DNA of 22,406 bases, from NCBI GenBank assembly GCA_029564595.1, contig JAKQPS010000045.1:1-22406 (forward strand), written 5' to 3'. Source of the stretch: a bacterium. Lineage in GTDB: Bacteria > UBP15 > UBA6099. The notes beneath the pieces are model-generated. The model made no database searches, was not told the origin of the DNA, and saw only the letters and a program-made list of their open reading frames with translations. Below, piece after piece: positions 1-7,563 of the stretch (its first letter is position 1; each line of letters begins with the position of its first letter). Both the position numbers and the translations under genes were made by a program.

Positions 1-1302
1 CGTTCCGTCGCCTAATTGTCCGTAGTCGTTATTTCCCCAACATTTGACGCCGCCTGAAGTTGTGACCGCGCATGTGTGTCGATTTCCTGAAGAGACTGAA
101 TCGACGCCGCTTGTGAGTTCGACCACGTCAACAGGCATATATCTGCTTATATCCGAACCATCTCCAAGTTGACTGTAATAGTTGCTTCCCCAGCATTTAA
201 CGCCGCCAGAGTTTGTGACCGCGCATGTGTGTAGATTTCCTGAAGAGACTGAGGCGACGCCGCTTGTGAGTCCGACCACGTCAACAGGCGTATAACTATT
301 TGTGGTTGTGCCGTCGCCAAGCTGTCCATTTTTATTGCTTCCCCAGCATTTAACACCGCCTGAGGTTGTGACCGCGCATATGTGCCTGCCGCCGGAAGAG
401 ATTGAGGCGATGCCGCTTGTAAGTCCTACAACATCAACAGGAGTATATCTGCGTCTGGTCGTTCCGACTCCAAGTTGTCCGTTTTCGTTCCATCCCCAGC
501 ATTTTACACCACCTGAGGTTGTGACCGCGCATGTGTGGCGGTACCCGGATGAAGCAAAAGCGACGCCGCTTGTGAGGCCGACAACGTCAACAGGTATATT
601 ACTGTATGTTGTCGTTCCGTCGCCTAGTTCGCCGTAATAGTTACTTCCCCAGCACTTGACGCCACCAGAGGTTGTGACCGCGCAGGTGTGCCAATAACCA
701 GTTGAAACAGAAATAATGCCGCTTGTAAGGTCTACAACATCAACAGGAACATAACTGTCAGAGTACGTCCCATCGCCAAGTTGACCGAAGTCGTTATCTC
801 CCCAGCATTTAACGCCGCCAGAGGTTGTGACCGCGCAGGTGTGCCTATAACCAGTTGAAACAGAAATAATGCCGCTTGTAAGGTCTACAACATCAACAGG
901 AACATAACTGTCAGAGTACGTCCCATCGCCAAATTGGCCGAAGTCGTTATCTCCCCAGCATTTAACGCCGCCGGAGTTTGTGACCGCACATGTGTGGTCG
1001 CCCCCTGATGAGACTGAAGCGATCCCGCTTGTAAGGCCGACAACGTCAACAGGCGTATTTCTATATGTAGTTGTACCATCGCCTAGTTGGCCGAAATAGT
1101 TTCCTCCCCAGCATTTAACGCCCCCATTGGTAGTGAGCGCGCATGTGTGGTCAATGCCAGTGGAGATTGAGGTGACACCGCTTGTAAGGCCGACAACGTC
1201 AACGGGAGCATGTCTGTCTGTGTTTGTTCCGTCGCCAAGCTGGCCGTAATCGTTATCTCCCCAGCATTTTACGCCGCCAGAAGGCGTGATCGCACAGGTG
1301 TG
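1..1302 (-). repeat. Tandem 153-bp RCC1 coding repeats (eight full units and part of a ninth)
   Basis: The CCCC of the conserved Trp-Gly codons recurs at 35, 188, 341, 494, 647, 800, 953, 1106 and 1259, always exactly 153 bases apart and in frame. Bases 665-819 and 818-972 differ at only three positions by eye, so one unit was duplicated or converted recently. Other units are more diverged, mainly in the loop after GDGT and just before the His-Thr-Cys. Confidence 0.95.
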
Positions 1303-1443
1303 GGCTTCGCCAGATGAGACAATCGCGGCGCGGGATTCCTGAACAGGCGCGGGAAGCGGCGCAAAAAGGCCTTTGCCTCCGCAGCCTGCTAGCGACAGCG
1401 TACACAGCATCGCCGCCATAAAAATATAACGAGCTTTCCTCAA
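1..1443 (-). CDS. RCC1-repeat lipoprotein (3' end outside window)
   Basis: The 481 visible residues begin with a short basic segment, a hydrophobic stretch and a lipobox (L-A-G-C, Cys21), so export and lipid anchoring are predicted. From about residue 48 the chain is wholly RCC1-type beta-propeller repeats of exactly 51 residues. Each carries the signature HTCAVTTSGGVKCWG, then GQLGDGT and PVDVVGLTSG. Nine units are visible and the ninth is cut by the window edge. Each repeat has two cysteines ten residues apart, which could form disulphides outside the cytoplasm. I chose the TTG at 1443 because AAGGA lies six bases upstream. An in-frame ATG at 1470 lacks a ribosome binding site but would give a longer basic N-terminus. 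RCC1 propellers are protein-interaction modules; the partner and function here are unknown. The family and lipoprotein calls are firm. Confidence 0.9.
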   Translation of the reverse strand, partial: MRKARYIFMAAMLCTLSLAGCGGKGLFAPLPAPVQESRAAIVSSGEAHTCAITPSGGVKCWGDNDYGQLGDGTNTDRHAPVDVVGLTSGVTSISTGIDHTCALTTNGGVKCWGGNYFGQLGDGTTTYRNTPVDVVGLTSGIASVSSGGDHTCAVTNSGGVKCWGDNDFGQFGDGTYSDSYVPVDVVDLTSGIISVSTGYRHTCAVTTSGGVKCWGDNDFGQLGDGTYSDSYVPVDVVDLTSGIISVSTGYWHTCAVTTSGGVKCWGSNYYGELGDGTTTYSNIPVDVVGLTSGVAFASSGYRHTCAVTTSGGVKCWGWNENGQLGVGTTRRRYTPVDVVGLTSGIASISSGGRHICAVTTSGGVKCWGSNKNGQLGDGTTTNSYTPVDVVGLTSGVASVSSGNLHTCAVTNSGGVKCWGSNYYSQLGDGSDISRYMPVDVVELTSGVDSVSSGNRHTCAVTTSGGVKCWGNNDYGQLGDGT

Positions 1444-1502
1444 GGTCTTTCCTTTTCGTGTTTTCGTCATACGATGCTATAAATCTTTGAATGTGCGACT
1501 GT

Positions 1503-1531
1503 ATTTTATTAGCAATCCGCGCAAAAATCAA
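1503..1531 (-). promoter_or_regulatory. Predicted sigma70-type promoter of the RCC1 lipoprotein gene
   Basis: On the minus strand TTGATT (1526-1531) is followed after 17 bases by TAAAAT (1503-1508). Transcription would start near 1496, giving a leader of about 50 bases to the TTG start or about 25 to the alternative ATG. Prediction from consensus only. Confidence 0.5.
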
Positions 1532-1547
1532 GAATTCATGTATCAGC

Positions 1548-1594
1548 GAAGAAAAGGGGACACCCATCGCGCAAAAGCCATGCTGGATGTCCCC
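1548..1594 (-). terminator. Predicted intrinsic terminator of the TetR-aminotransferase unit
   Basis: Read on the minus strand, 25 bases past the aminotransferase stop, GGGGACA pairs with TGTCCCC. A wobble and three more pairs extend the stem to about eleven pairs (arms 1584-1594 and 1556-1566). It is followed at once by TTTTCTTC. The loop and inner stem consist of the dispersed repeat described at 1563-1592. Confidence 0.6.
1563..1592. repeat. Dispersed intergenic repeat, copy 1
   Basis: A 30-base sequence that matches 16771-16800 at 26 of 30 positions in the same orientation. Both share the core GCGCAAAAGCC and the end ATGTCC. Here it sits inside a hairpin closed by GGGGACA and TGTCCCC. 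Both copies lie just beyond the 3' end of a gene. This resembles a REP-like element, but two copies cannot define a family. Confidence 0.55.
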
Positions 1595-1619
1595 ATCATT
1601 CTAAACTGAGATTTCTGCG

Positions 1620-2930
1620 TCAGAACAATTCAGACAGGTTGTCGAACACTTTGCGGATTGCTTCCGCGTACAGTTTCATCGTGTCGATGCTCTGAGAAAT
1701 GACAGGGAACGAGTGAGACCCGATAACGATGGAAGAATCCAGAAGCGCGGCGGCTTGAGCGTAGTCTTCCGGGGCCGCCGGGGCCGCCGGTTTGTCTCTA
1801 AGCGGACATGACCACGGGCATTCCCGCCCGTAACCGACGCGCGCCGCGAAACTTTTCTGCAAGGGCAGGGGAAGCGTCTCCCACAAACAAGCCTCCACGC
1901 CTTCCGCCTGAATCGCCGCCAGAACGCGGTCGCGAAACGCAGTATGAGCGGCGTTCACGCCTGCGGCGGCGGCGTCAAGCCGTATCCGGTATTTGTGATA
2001 AACGGTGACTCTGTTTTCGGGTATGCGAGGAGGAATGACTCCCGGTATATCTTTGATTGCGTTTGAAAGGAAGTCCCCGTTCGCGCGTGCGTTGGCGTTC
2101 CGCTCGTCGAGCTTGCGAAGTTGCGCTCTGGTAACAGCGGCTGGAAGTTCTCCGGGCATGTACTGCCAGCCCATGCCGATCGACTCGAAACCGCGCCCGC
2201 GGTCCAGCGGCCTCAGCGGATCGACTAGGCTCTCGTCGTCGAACGACGCGTTCTGACCGAACAGGCGCACGCTGTTGGCGGCGGCGGCGAACTTCTCGTT
2301 GTTCGTCACGAAGAAGCCGCCCTCTCCGCAGGGCAGGTTCTTGCTGGCCTGAACGCTGAAAAACGCCATGTCGCCCATAGTCCCGGCGGCGCGGCCTTTG
2401 TACTTTGCCCCATGCGCCTGCGCGCAGTCCTCAATCACCAACAGACCGCGACGCCTCGCTATCTCCAGCACGGGGTCCATGTCCGCGCACAAGCCGTGCA
2501 GGTGCACCGGGATTATCGCCCGCGTGCGCGGCGTTATCTTGCTCTCAATCTTTTCAGGGTCGATATTAAATGTGTCCGGCTCAATGTCCGTAAACACCGG
2601 GACGGCGTTGTTGTGCATGACCGCAAGCGCGCTTGCCAAGAAAGTGAACGACGGGACGATTACCTCGTCGCCGGGCCCGATTCCCGCGGCGGCCACAGCC
2701 ATGTGAAGCGCTGCCGTTCCGCTGTTGGACATGAGGCAGTATTTAACGCCCAGCCATTCCGCGAACTCGCGTTCGGCTCCCTGAATCTGCGGCCCGTACG
2801 GCCCGGTCAGAATCCCCGAATCGAGACACTCCATAACCATCTTCTTGTCTTCATCCGTGATAATCGGCCAAATCTTGTGCGAGCCGTCCGGAACTGTTTT
2901 CTTTCCCCCGTTGATTGCTAGAACTGACAT
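1620..2930 (-). CDS. DegT/DnrJ/EryC1/StrS-family PLP-dependent aminotransferase
   Basis: This 436-residue protein is a fold-type I sugar or cyclitol aminotransferase homologue; the family makes amino sugars for surface glycans and antibiotics. Visible marks are LAINGG at the start, a cofactor-binding stretch around SNSGTAALHMA, PSFTFLASALAV, VIEDCAQAHGA with Asp168 expected to hold the pyridine nitrogen, and SVQASKNLPCGEGG with Lys197 as the likely Schiff-base lysine. A typical QL-x-KLDERN stretch follows. The chain is slightly longer than many relatives because of extra residues around 235-255. I prefer the ATG at 2930, with GGGG eight bases upstream, over the GTG at 2939. It lies 13 bases after the TetR stop, so co-transcription is likely. 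The substrate cannot be read, and no nucleotide-sugar or glycosyltransferase genes are nearby. Confidence 0.9.
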   Translation of the reverse strand: MSVLAINGGKKTVPDGSHKIWPIITDEDKKMVMECLDSGILTGPYGPQIQGAEREFAEWLGVKYCLMSNSGTAALHMAVAAAGIGPGDEVIVPSFTFLASALAVMHNNAVPVFTDIEPDTFNIDPEKIESKITPRTRAIIPVHLHGLCADMDPVLEIARRRGLLVIEDCAQAHGAKYKGRAAGTMGDMAFFSVQASKNLPCGEGGFFVTNNEKFAAAANSVRLFGQNASFDDESLVDPLRPLDRGRGFESIGMGWQYMPGELPAAVTRAQLRKLDERNANARANGDFLSNAIKDIPGVIPPRIPENRVTVYHKYRIRLDAAAAGVNAAHTAFRDRVLAAIQAEGVEACLWETLPLPLQKSFAARVGYGRECPWSCPLRDKPAAPAAPEDYAQAAALLDSSIVIGSHSFPVISQSIDTMKLYAEAIRKVFDNLSELF

Positions 2931-2943
2931 GTCGTTCACCCCG

Positions 2944-3654
2944 TCATAAGTTGTTTTGACCGGAAGAGCCGCCGATCAGACAGCATTCCGGGATTTGGGA
3001 CTCAGTTGAATTTTGAGAAACATCAGACGCCGAATCTCTTATTAGAATTCCATAAGACTGGAAATCGACGATTTGGGCGGCAAGGGAATCAAGGTTCGAC
3101 AATGCGGTTTTGTTTCTGACAGCGTCGGAGATGACTTTTTCCGCCGCGCCTGCAAAACACAGCGCCGCCGTCCGAGGCTCGACATCAGGCCTGACCATGC
3201 CTGCAGCCAATCCCATCCTTATGCCGTTTTCTATCTGCGCCGCAAGCGCGGCGTTGAGCGCGTCAAGCCGCTTCATCGCCTCCCCGCCCACATAGCGGGA
3301 CTCGCTGAAAAACAGCTTCGCAACGTCGATATTTTCCATGAATACCGAAGCTATCCTGCGGGCGTTGTCTACGGCAAGCTCCCTGTCCGCAAGAGCGAGC
3401 CTGCCGTTTGCTCGCGTCTCGTTTTCAATAATCACGACCGCAAGCTTGTTAATGAAATCGATGAGGATTTCATCGAAGATAGCTTGTTTGTCTTTGAAGT
3501 GATAGTAAAAAGTGCCCTGACCCGATTTGACTGCTGAAACGATGTCCGAGACATTAGCGGACTGGAACCCTTTTTCGGAGAATATTTTAGCTGCCGCCTC
3601 AAGAAAGCGTTTTTTAGTGGCGATTTTTTTATCGTGCGGTTTTTGGACTGACAT
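2944..3654 (-). CDS. TetR/AcrR-family transcriptional regulator
   Basis: The 236-residue protein has the standard TetR N-terminal DNA-binding domain. Residues 14-30 (KKRFLEAAAKIFSEKGF) form helix 1, and residues 33-56 carry the helix-turn-helix with the hallmark GTFYYHFKDKQAIFDE. The rest is helical and should hold the ligand pocket and dimer interface, but this part diverges and gives no ligand clue. The last 30 residues are polar and probably disordered. The ATG at 3654 is the only reasonable start before the helix-turn-helix. A perfect palindrome covers that ATG, pointing to autorepression that would also control the aminotransferase gene immediately downstream. Confidence 0.93.
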   Translation of the reverse strand: MSVQKPHDKKIATKKRFLEAAAKIFSEKGFQSANVSDIVSAVKSGQGTFYYHFKDKQAIFDEILIDFINKLAVVIIENETRANGRLALADRELAVDNARRIASVFMENIDVAKLFFSESRYVGGEAMKRLDALNAALAAQIENGIRMGLAAGMVRPDVEPRTAALCFAGAAEKVISDAVRNKTALSNLDSLAAQIVDFQSYGILIRDSASDVSQNSTESQIPECCLIGGSSGQNNL

Positions 3655-3666
3655 ATCAGTCCAAAA
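3641..3666. promoter_or_regulatory. Predicted TetR operator palindrome over the start codon
   Basis: TTTTGGACTGA (3641-3651) and TCAGTCCAAAA (3656-3666) are a perfect 11-bp inverted repeat around the four bases CATA. The palindrome touches the -10 box, spans the expected transcription start and includes the tetR start codon. Size and placement fit a TetR dimer operator. The identity of the bound protein is inferred from adjacency. Confidence 0.7.
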
Positions 3667-3693
3667 TATAACGCCTTTTTTACCTCATGTCAA
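3665..3693 (-). promoter_or_regulatory. Strong sigma70-type promoter of the TetR-aminotransferase unit
   Basis: On the minus strand a perfect TTGACA (3688-3693) is followed after exactly 17 bases by TATATT (3665-3670). The start site would fall near 3658, only a few bases before the ATG at 3654. There is no room for a ribosome binding site, so the transcript is predicted to be leaderless or nearly so. Confidence 0.75.
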
Positions 3694-3775
3694 TATCCGC
3701 TGAAAACAACTCGGCGAAAAGCGGGCGCTGGCAGTCGTGAGACGCGCGTTGCTGCCAGTCGCCGTTCTACTTGTG

Positions 3776-3808
3776 TTAACCACGGAGATACAAAGACACA
3801 AAGGAAAA
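3776..3808 (+). repeat. Purine-rich intergenic motif (TTAACCACGGAGAT...)
   Basis: This non-coding stretch begins TTAACCACGGAGATACAAAG and continues as ACACAAAGGAAAA. It resembles a short intergenic motif of the type 'accacggagacacagagg' that I recall from many environmental genomes. There is only one copy in the window, so calling it a repeat rests on recollection, not on anything shown here. Confidence 0.3.
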
Positions 3809-3820
3809 TCGTTTTTTCAC

Positions 3821-3870
3821 ATCGTTACCATCGTCTTTAACATCGTTACCAAGGTCTCCTTGGTAACGAT
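3821..3870. repeat. ATCGTTACCA repeats forming a 13-bp hairpin
   Basis: ATCGTTACCA occurs at 3821-3830 and again at 3842-3851, with its inverse TGGTAACGAT at 3861-3870. Bases 3842-3854 and 3858-3870 pair perfectly over 13 bp around the three-base loop TCT. The hairpin begins 30 bases past the stop of the outer-membrane protein gene. No T-run follows on the minus strand, so it is a weak candidate for a simple intrinsic terminator. It could be a 3' stability hairpin or a mobile palindrome. Confidence 0.65.
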
Positions 3871-3899
3871 AATGAAACTCTTCATTTGGTTTTTTCATA

Positions 3900-6800
3900 T
3901 TAAAAATCGGAGCGGAGTTTCAGGTTGAAGAGAGTGCCGTCGTAAGCTGATGAAGAGCCGGTTTGTTTGTCTTTTTTCAGGCTGAAAGAAAGAGTGAAAT
4001 GCTTATCGAGGAGAGTTTCAGATTCGAGAAGGTATCTGACGCGGTCGGGGGAGCCGGGGCCGGATTTTTCAGTGTTAAATTCTGCGCGGAGGCTGGTCGA
4101 CGGAGAATACGCGTAGGAGGCTCCGGTGGTGTAGGAGGAGCGAGTTTCGCCGCCAGAAGCGCCGCTGGTTCTGATGAAGGTGGCGGAGGTTTTCCAGTCG
4201 AGACGCCCGCCGGGGAAGTACCGGGTAGAAAATGCTGTTCTGTCCTGATTAGACGTGTCGGAAGTCCAATCCGCCGAAGATGAGGAGCCGGCGCGGGAAG
4301 AAGTCCTGCGGTTGCGGTATCCCTCAAGCGTGGCTGTCCATGGCGAAGAGCCGCCGGGGGTATACATTGCCCTTGCTCCGAAATCCCTGTTCACGCTTCC
4401 GCTGCGTTCCTCGACGAGTGTTTTGGAATAAACAACGCGCGGGCTGAGGAGCCATTTGCAGTTCAGACGGTAATCGATTCTGCCGGTGGACGCTTCGGTC
4501 AGCGAGTCGCCGTAATAAGGATTGGGTTTTTTCTGTCTGCTGAAGCTGACGAGGACGGACTCGGTTTTTGTGCCGGGTTTCATTTTTGCGATGGCTTCCA
4601 TGTTGTCCACCCGCGAGTTTTCCGAGCCGGGGCGCATGTCGTTGAGCATCTGAGTGTCGAACTTGGCCATTATCACCCATAGAGGGTCGGGTATGTAAAC
4701 CACGTCAAGGAGGCCGGAGTTCGTGATTGTCTTGAAAGTCGAGTCTGTCCCCGCAGAAATGGAATCGGGAGCGACGTATTTGACCTCGTTTTTATTCAGG
4801 GAAAGCTTCATTTTCAAGTTCGGTTCAGGATCGTATTTGATGTCCACGCCGCCTTTGGAGACGAAGTAGTCGCTAGTGCGGTCGGTGTCGTCGTTGAAAT
4901 CGCTTTTCTCGATATGGGCGAGAATTGAAACTTCGTCGGAGTCGTTGGGCACATAGAGAGTTTCGAGGCGGTGCGAGGCTCGGTTTTCGTCCATTTCATA
5001 ATATCTGGAAGTTTTGACGTCTTCGCGGGTGCGCAGATTTAAGGAATAACCTACGCGGCGGAATGTTTTCCCTCGATGCTCGACTGTGGCGCGGATGTCC
5101 CGGGTTTCGTAGCTGCCGCCGCCGGAGAAGTCCCTTCCGTGTTCGCGGCTGGAGTATTCCAAGCCTGTCTGGATTGATTTCATGAACAGATATTTTGCGG
5201 AGATTGAGAGCCTTTCTGATTCAAGATCGTTGTATTGATTCATTGGGGCGAAGAACCAGCTTTTGCGCATATACTCGCCGGAGAGGGAGCCGTTTTTCAG
5301 GCGGACGTCGGCGGTGGCGCGCGCGGCTTTTCCCTCTTGAGAGTCGGAGCCGGAGTAGCTTGGAGCGTGTTTGTAACTTGCGATTATCGTCGTGCCAGCC
5401 GGGAGGTCTTTCTGGAAACGGATAGCCGTTCTGTCAGCCGCCGTGTCGTATTCCATAACGTAGTCCGTGCCGGACCTCTGGCGGGAGCCGGGGGAGAATG
5501 TGTCATTCAGGTAAATCTCCTCGGTATTGCTTATGGCGTTCTGTCGGAGGTAGAAGACGCGCAGTCCGACATCCGCGGCTCCCACGGTTGCCACCCGCTC
5601 TTCGAGAACCTGAACTGATTTAAGAGTCATGTCCGAGGACGATTCGGCGTATTCGCCCCGGAGGACGGCCGGGCCGAGGGTTAGCCTTCCCGTCAGGTCG
5701 GCCACCGAGCGGGTGTGGTCGCCGCTCAATGACGCCAGCGGGGGGACAATTTCATAACTTATCACCACATGCCTGTCCAGATGCTCGTCCGGCCTTGCTC
5801 CCGTGTCCAGAAAATCAATCGAGTTGTTCGCTTCGTTTATTTCGTAATCAACGCCGGAGACAAGAGAGCGTTCGAGCGCCTCCATCAAGTAGAGTTCGGC
5901 CACTTCCGTTCCGCCGTAAACCCGCTCGCGTCCCAGAACATACGAGTCCCTAGCCGTTCCGCGCAACTCCTCGCCTGAAACCCATTGCAGGTAATCCGGA
6001 TTGTAATATTCGAAGTAAACAGAAACGGATATGGCGTCGACGGGAAATGCGACGAGGAATTTGATTCTTCCGGCGGGCCAGTCTATTTCGTAGTCCTCGC
6101 CGCGTTTGAGGGGGATATTCGACTCGCCGCTTTGCGCGAGGGCGCGGAGAGTGACGGTCTCTCTCAGTTTAACCAGTCTCGTGCGGCCTAATTCGAGAAA
6201 CACCCCGATGGCCGCGTCCGGCTCGAATATTTTTTCGCCCTCAAAAACCGTTTCCCTCGCGGCGCGGCTTACACCTTCCTCGACGTATGCCGCTCCGAAG
6301 TCGTACACTGGATGGGACGGATTCGTTCGCGCGGAGAAACCTGTCAACGCCCCTGTTTTCGCCGTCGCCATCAGCACGGATTCATAGGTGATTTCGATTA
6401 TCTCGGAGGGGTCGATATTTCTGTTGAAAGTTATCTGGCCGAGGAAGTAATCGACAGAATAATCGGAAGGCGGAACCCGGCGGTTGTTTATCGTTACCGA
6501 CTCGCTTCCTTCCATTATGGAGTGTGAGCGCAGAGCATAAGGCCCTCGGATGTTGCGGCCTCTGAATGTCTCGCGGGATGTTTCGCTTTTTCCGCGCGAA
6601 GCGAACGCCGAGACGGAATAGCTTCCGAAGTCATAAGCGGCGTCCAGTCCCCTGATGGTTTTTCTGAATTCGGCCATCGGCCCGGCTTTGAATTGGGCGG
6701 AAGTGTCTCCGACAGTGGCGTAGCCGCGCGGCCCAGACGCCTTGAAATAAAACTCGTTGTCCTGATAAGGATTCTCAACGAAAGAACCGTCTACGGAAAG

Positions 6801-7547
6801 GCCGTTCTTCATGGCTCCGTCAACGCTGATGCGAGTCCGCTGGGTGAGTTTGTCGTTGTAATAAAGAAGCCCGTTGTTTGACAGGAAAGCAATTTCGTTT
6901 CCTGTCGAGGAGGAAGTCTGCGCGTTAAGTTCGAGAGAACCATATACGCGTATTGCGTCGTCTTCGCGCGCGGCTCGTGTTTTGTCGCGTTTGCTAGACG
7001 CCGGGAAGACAGGTTCCCGTTGCGCGGGGGCCGGGCATTTCTCTGTTTCCTCTGCCGAGGCAGCGATAGCAGGGGCGCTTTTCGTGGCAGGAGATTTTTT
7101 GTCGTTTGAATCTGAGACGGGTTTTTCCGTTTCCGAGCCGAGGAGCATTTTATCAAGAGCGTCGAGTTCGCCGGGTTTTTCCTCCGGCTCGGCAATTTGG
7201 GCTGATGCGGGGGGGGCGGATTTTTCTATCGCTTTGTCTGCTTCCGGCGGGGCTTCCAAAGTTATCATCCGTTTGCGCGATTTCAAAGGCGTAATGTCTT
7301 CCGGTGGAAGATTGTCTTGGAGCCATTCGACGGATTCAGCGGCGGAGACAGCGACAGGTTGGACATAAGTCGGTTTTGCAGGTTGAGACTGGGAGATATC
7401 TTCAATCTCTTGAGCAGCCGCAAAAATTGAATTCATAAGCAAAACGATAGATAGGGAAACAATAAACAGCGATAGGAAGCCCTTCCGCTTCGAGCGGCGA
7501 CTGAGCGCGGCGCGCGGCGTTTTCTTTGCGGCCTTCATCATCGGCAT
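3900..7547 (-). CDS. Large predicted outer-membrane beta-barrel protein with SprA-like DY-ID modules
   Basis: The 1215-residue protein has a basic N-terminus, a hydrophobic segment at about 24-42 and a likely signal peptidase site after AAA (43-45). Residues 50-200 are a Pro/Glu/Lys/Ala-rich linker. From about 200 on it alternates aromatic and polar residues like outer-membrane strands. It ends LKLRSDF, a terminal-Phe strand of the kind recognised by the BAM machinery. Four modules of the pattern 'DY-x-(V/I)-(D/N/E)...(G)-x-I-x-F...I-x-(I/V)-x-Y' lie at about 351-390, 481-516, 562-600 and 692-728. The first follows RGPYALRSHSIMEGSE. Similar modules occur in the secretion channel component SprA and other large uncharacterised outer-membrane proteins. 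No plug or TonB box is evident and the function is unknown. No clear ribosome binding site precedes the ATG. Confidence 0.8.
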   Translation of the reverse strand: MPMMKAAKKTPRAALSRRSKRKGFLSLFIVSLSIVLLMNSIFAAAQEIEDISQSQPAKPTYVQPVAVSAAESVEWLQDNLPPEDITPLKSRKRMITLEAPPEADKAIEKSAPPASAQIAEPEEKPGELDALDKMLLGSETEKPVSDSNDKKSPATKSAPAIAASAEETEKCPAPAQREPVFPASSKRDKTRAAREDDAIRVYGSLELNAQTSSSTGNEIAFLSNNGLLYYNDKLTQRTRISVDGAMKNGLSVDGSFVENPYQDNEFYFKASGPRGYATVGDTSAQFKAGPMAEFRKTIRGLDAAYDFGSYSVSAFASRGKSETSRETFRGRNIRGPYALRSHSIMEGSESVTINNRRVPPSDYSVDYFLGQITFNRNIDPSEIIEITYESVLMATAKTGALTGFSARTNPSHPVYDFGAAYVEEGVSRAARETVFEGEKIFEPDAAIGVFLELGRTRLVKLRETVTLRALAQSGESNIPLKRGEDYEIDWPAGRIKFLVAFPVDAISVSVYFEYYNPDYLQWVSGEELRGTARDSYVLGRERVYGGTEVAELYLMEALERSLVSGVDYEINEANNSIDFLDTGARPDEHLDRHVVISYEIVPPLASLSGDHTRSVADLTGRLTLGPAVLRGEYAESSSDMTLKSVQVLEERVATVGAADVGLRVFYLRQNAISNTEEIYLNDTFSPGSRQRSGTDYVMEYDTAADRTAIRFQKDLPAGTTIIASYKHAPSYSGSDSQEGKAARATADVRLKNGSLSGEYMRKSWFFAPMNQYNDLESERLSISAKYLFMKSIQTGLEYSSREHGRDFSGGGSYETRDIRATVEHRGKTFRRVGYSLNLRTREDVKTSRYYEMDENRASHRLETLYVPNDSDEVSILAHIEKSDFNDDTDRTSDYFVSKGGVDIKYDPEPNLKMKLSLNKNEVKYVAPDSISAGTDSTFKTITNSGLLDVVYIPDPLWVIMAKFDTQMLNDMRPGSENSRVDNMEAIAKMKPGTKTESVLVSFSRQKKPNPYYGDSLTEASTGRIDYRLNCKWLLSPRVVYSKTLVEERSGSVNRDFGARAMYTPGGSSPWTATLEGYRNRRTSSRAGSSSSADWTSDTSNQDRTAFSTRYFPGGRLDWKTSATFIRTSGASGGETRSSYTTGASYAYSPSTSLRAEFNTEKSGPGSPDRVRYLLESETLLDKHFTLSFSLKKDKQTGSSSAYDGTLFNLKLRSDF

Positions 7548-7563
7548 CTAGCAATTCTAGCGC

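Noticed and set aside
1-1302. Tandem repeat array as non-coding satellite or CRISPR
   Set aside because: The 153-base period is an exact multiple of three, the frame is open throughout and translates to RCC1 repeats. There are no spacers.
3737-3928. 63-codon plus-strand open frame in the gap after the TetR promoter
   Set aside because: It is made of the repeat and hairpin sequences, overlaps the end of the outer-membrane protein gene and has no plausible start signals.
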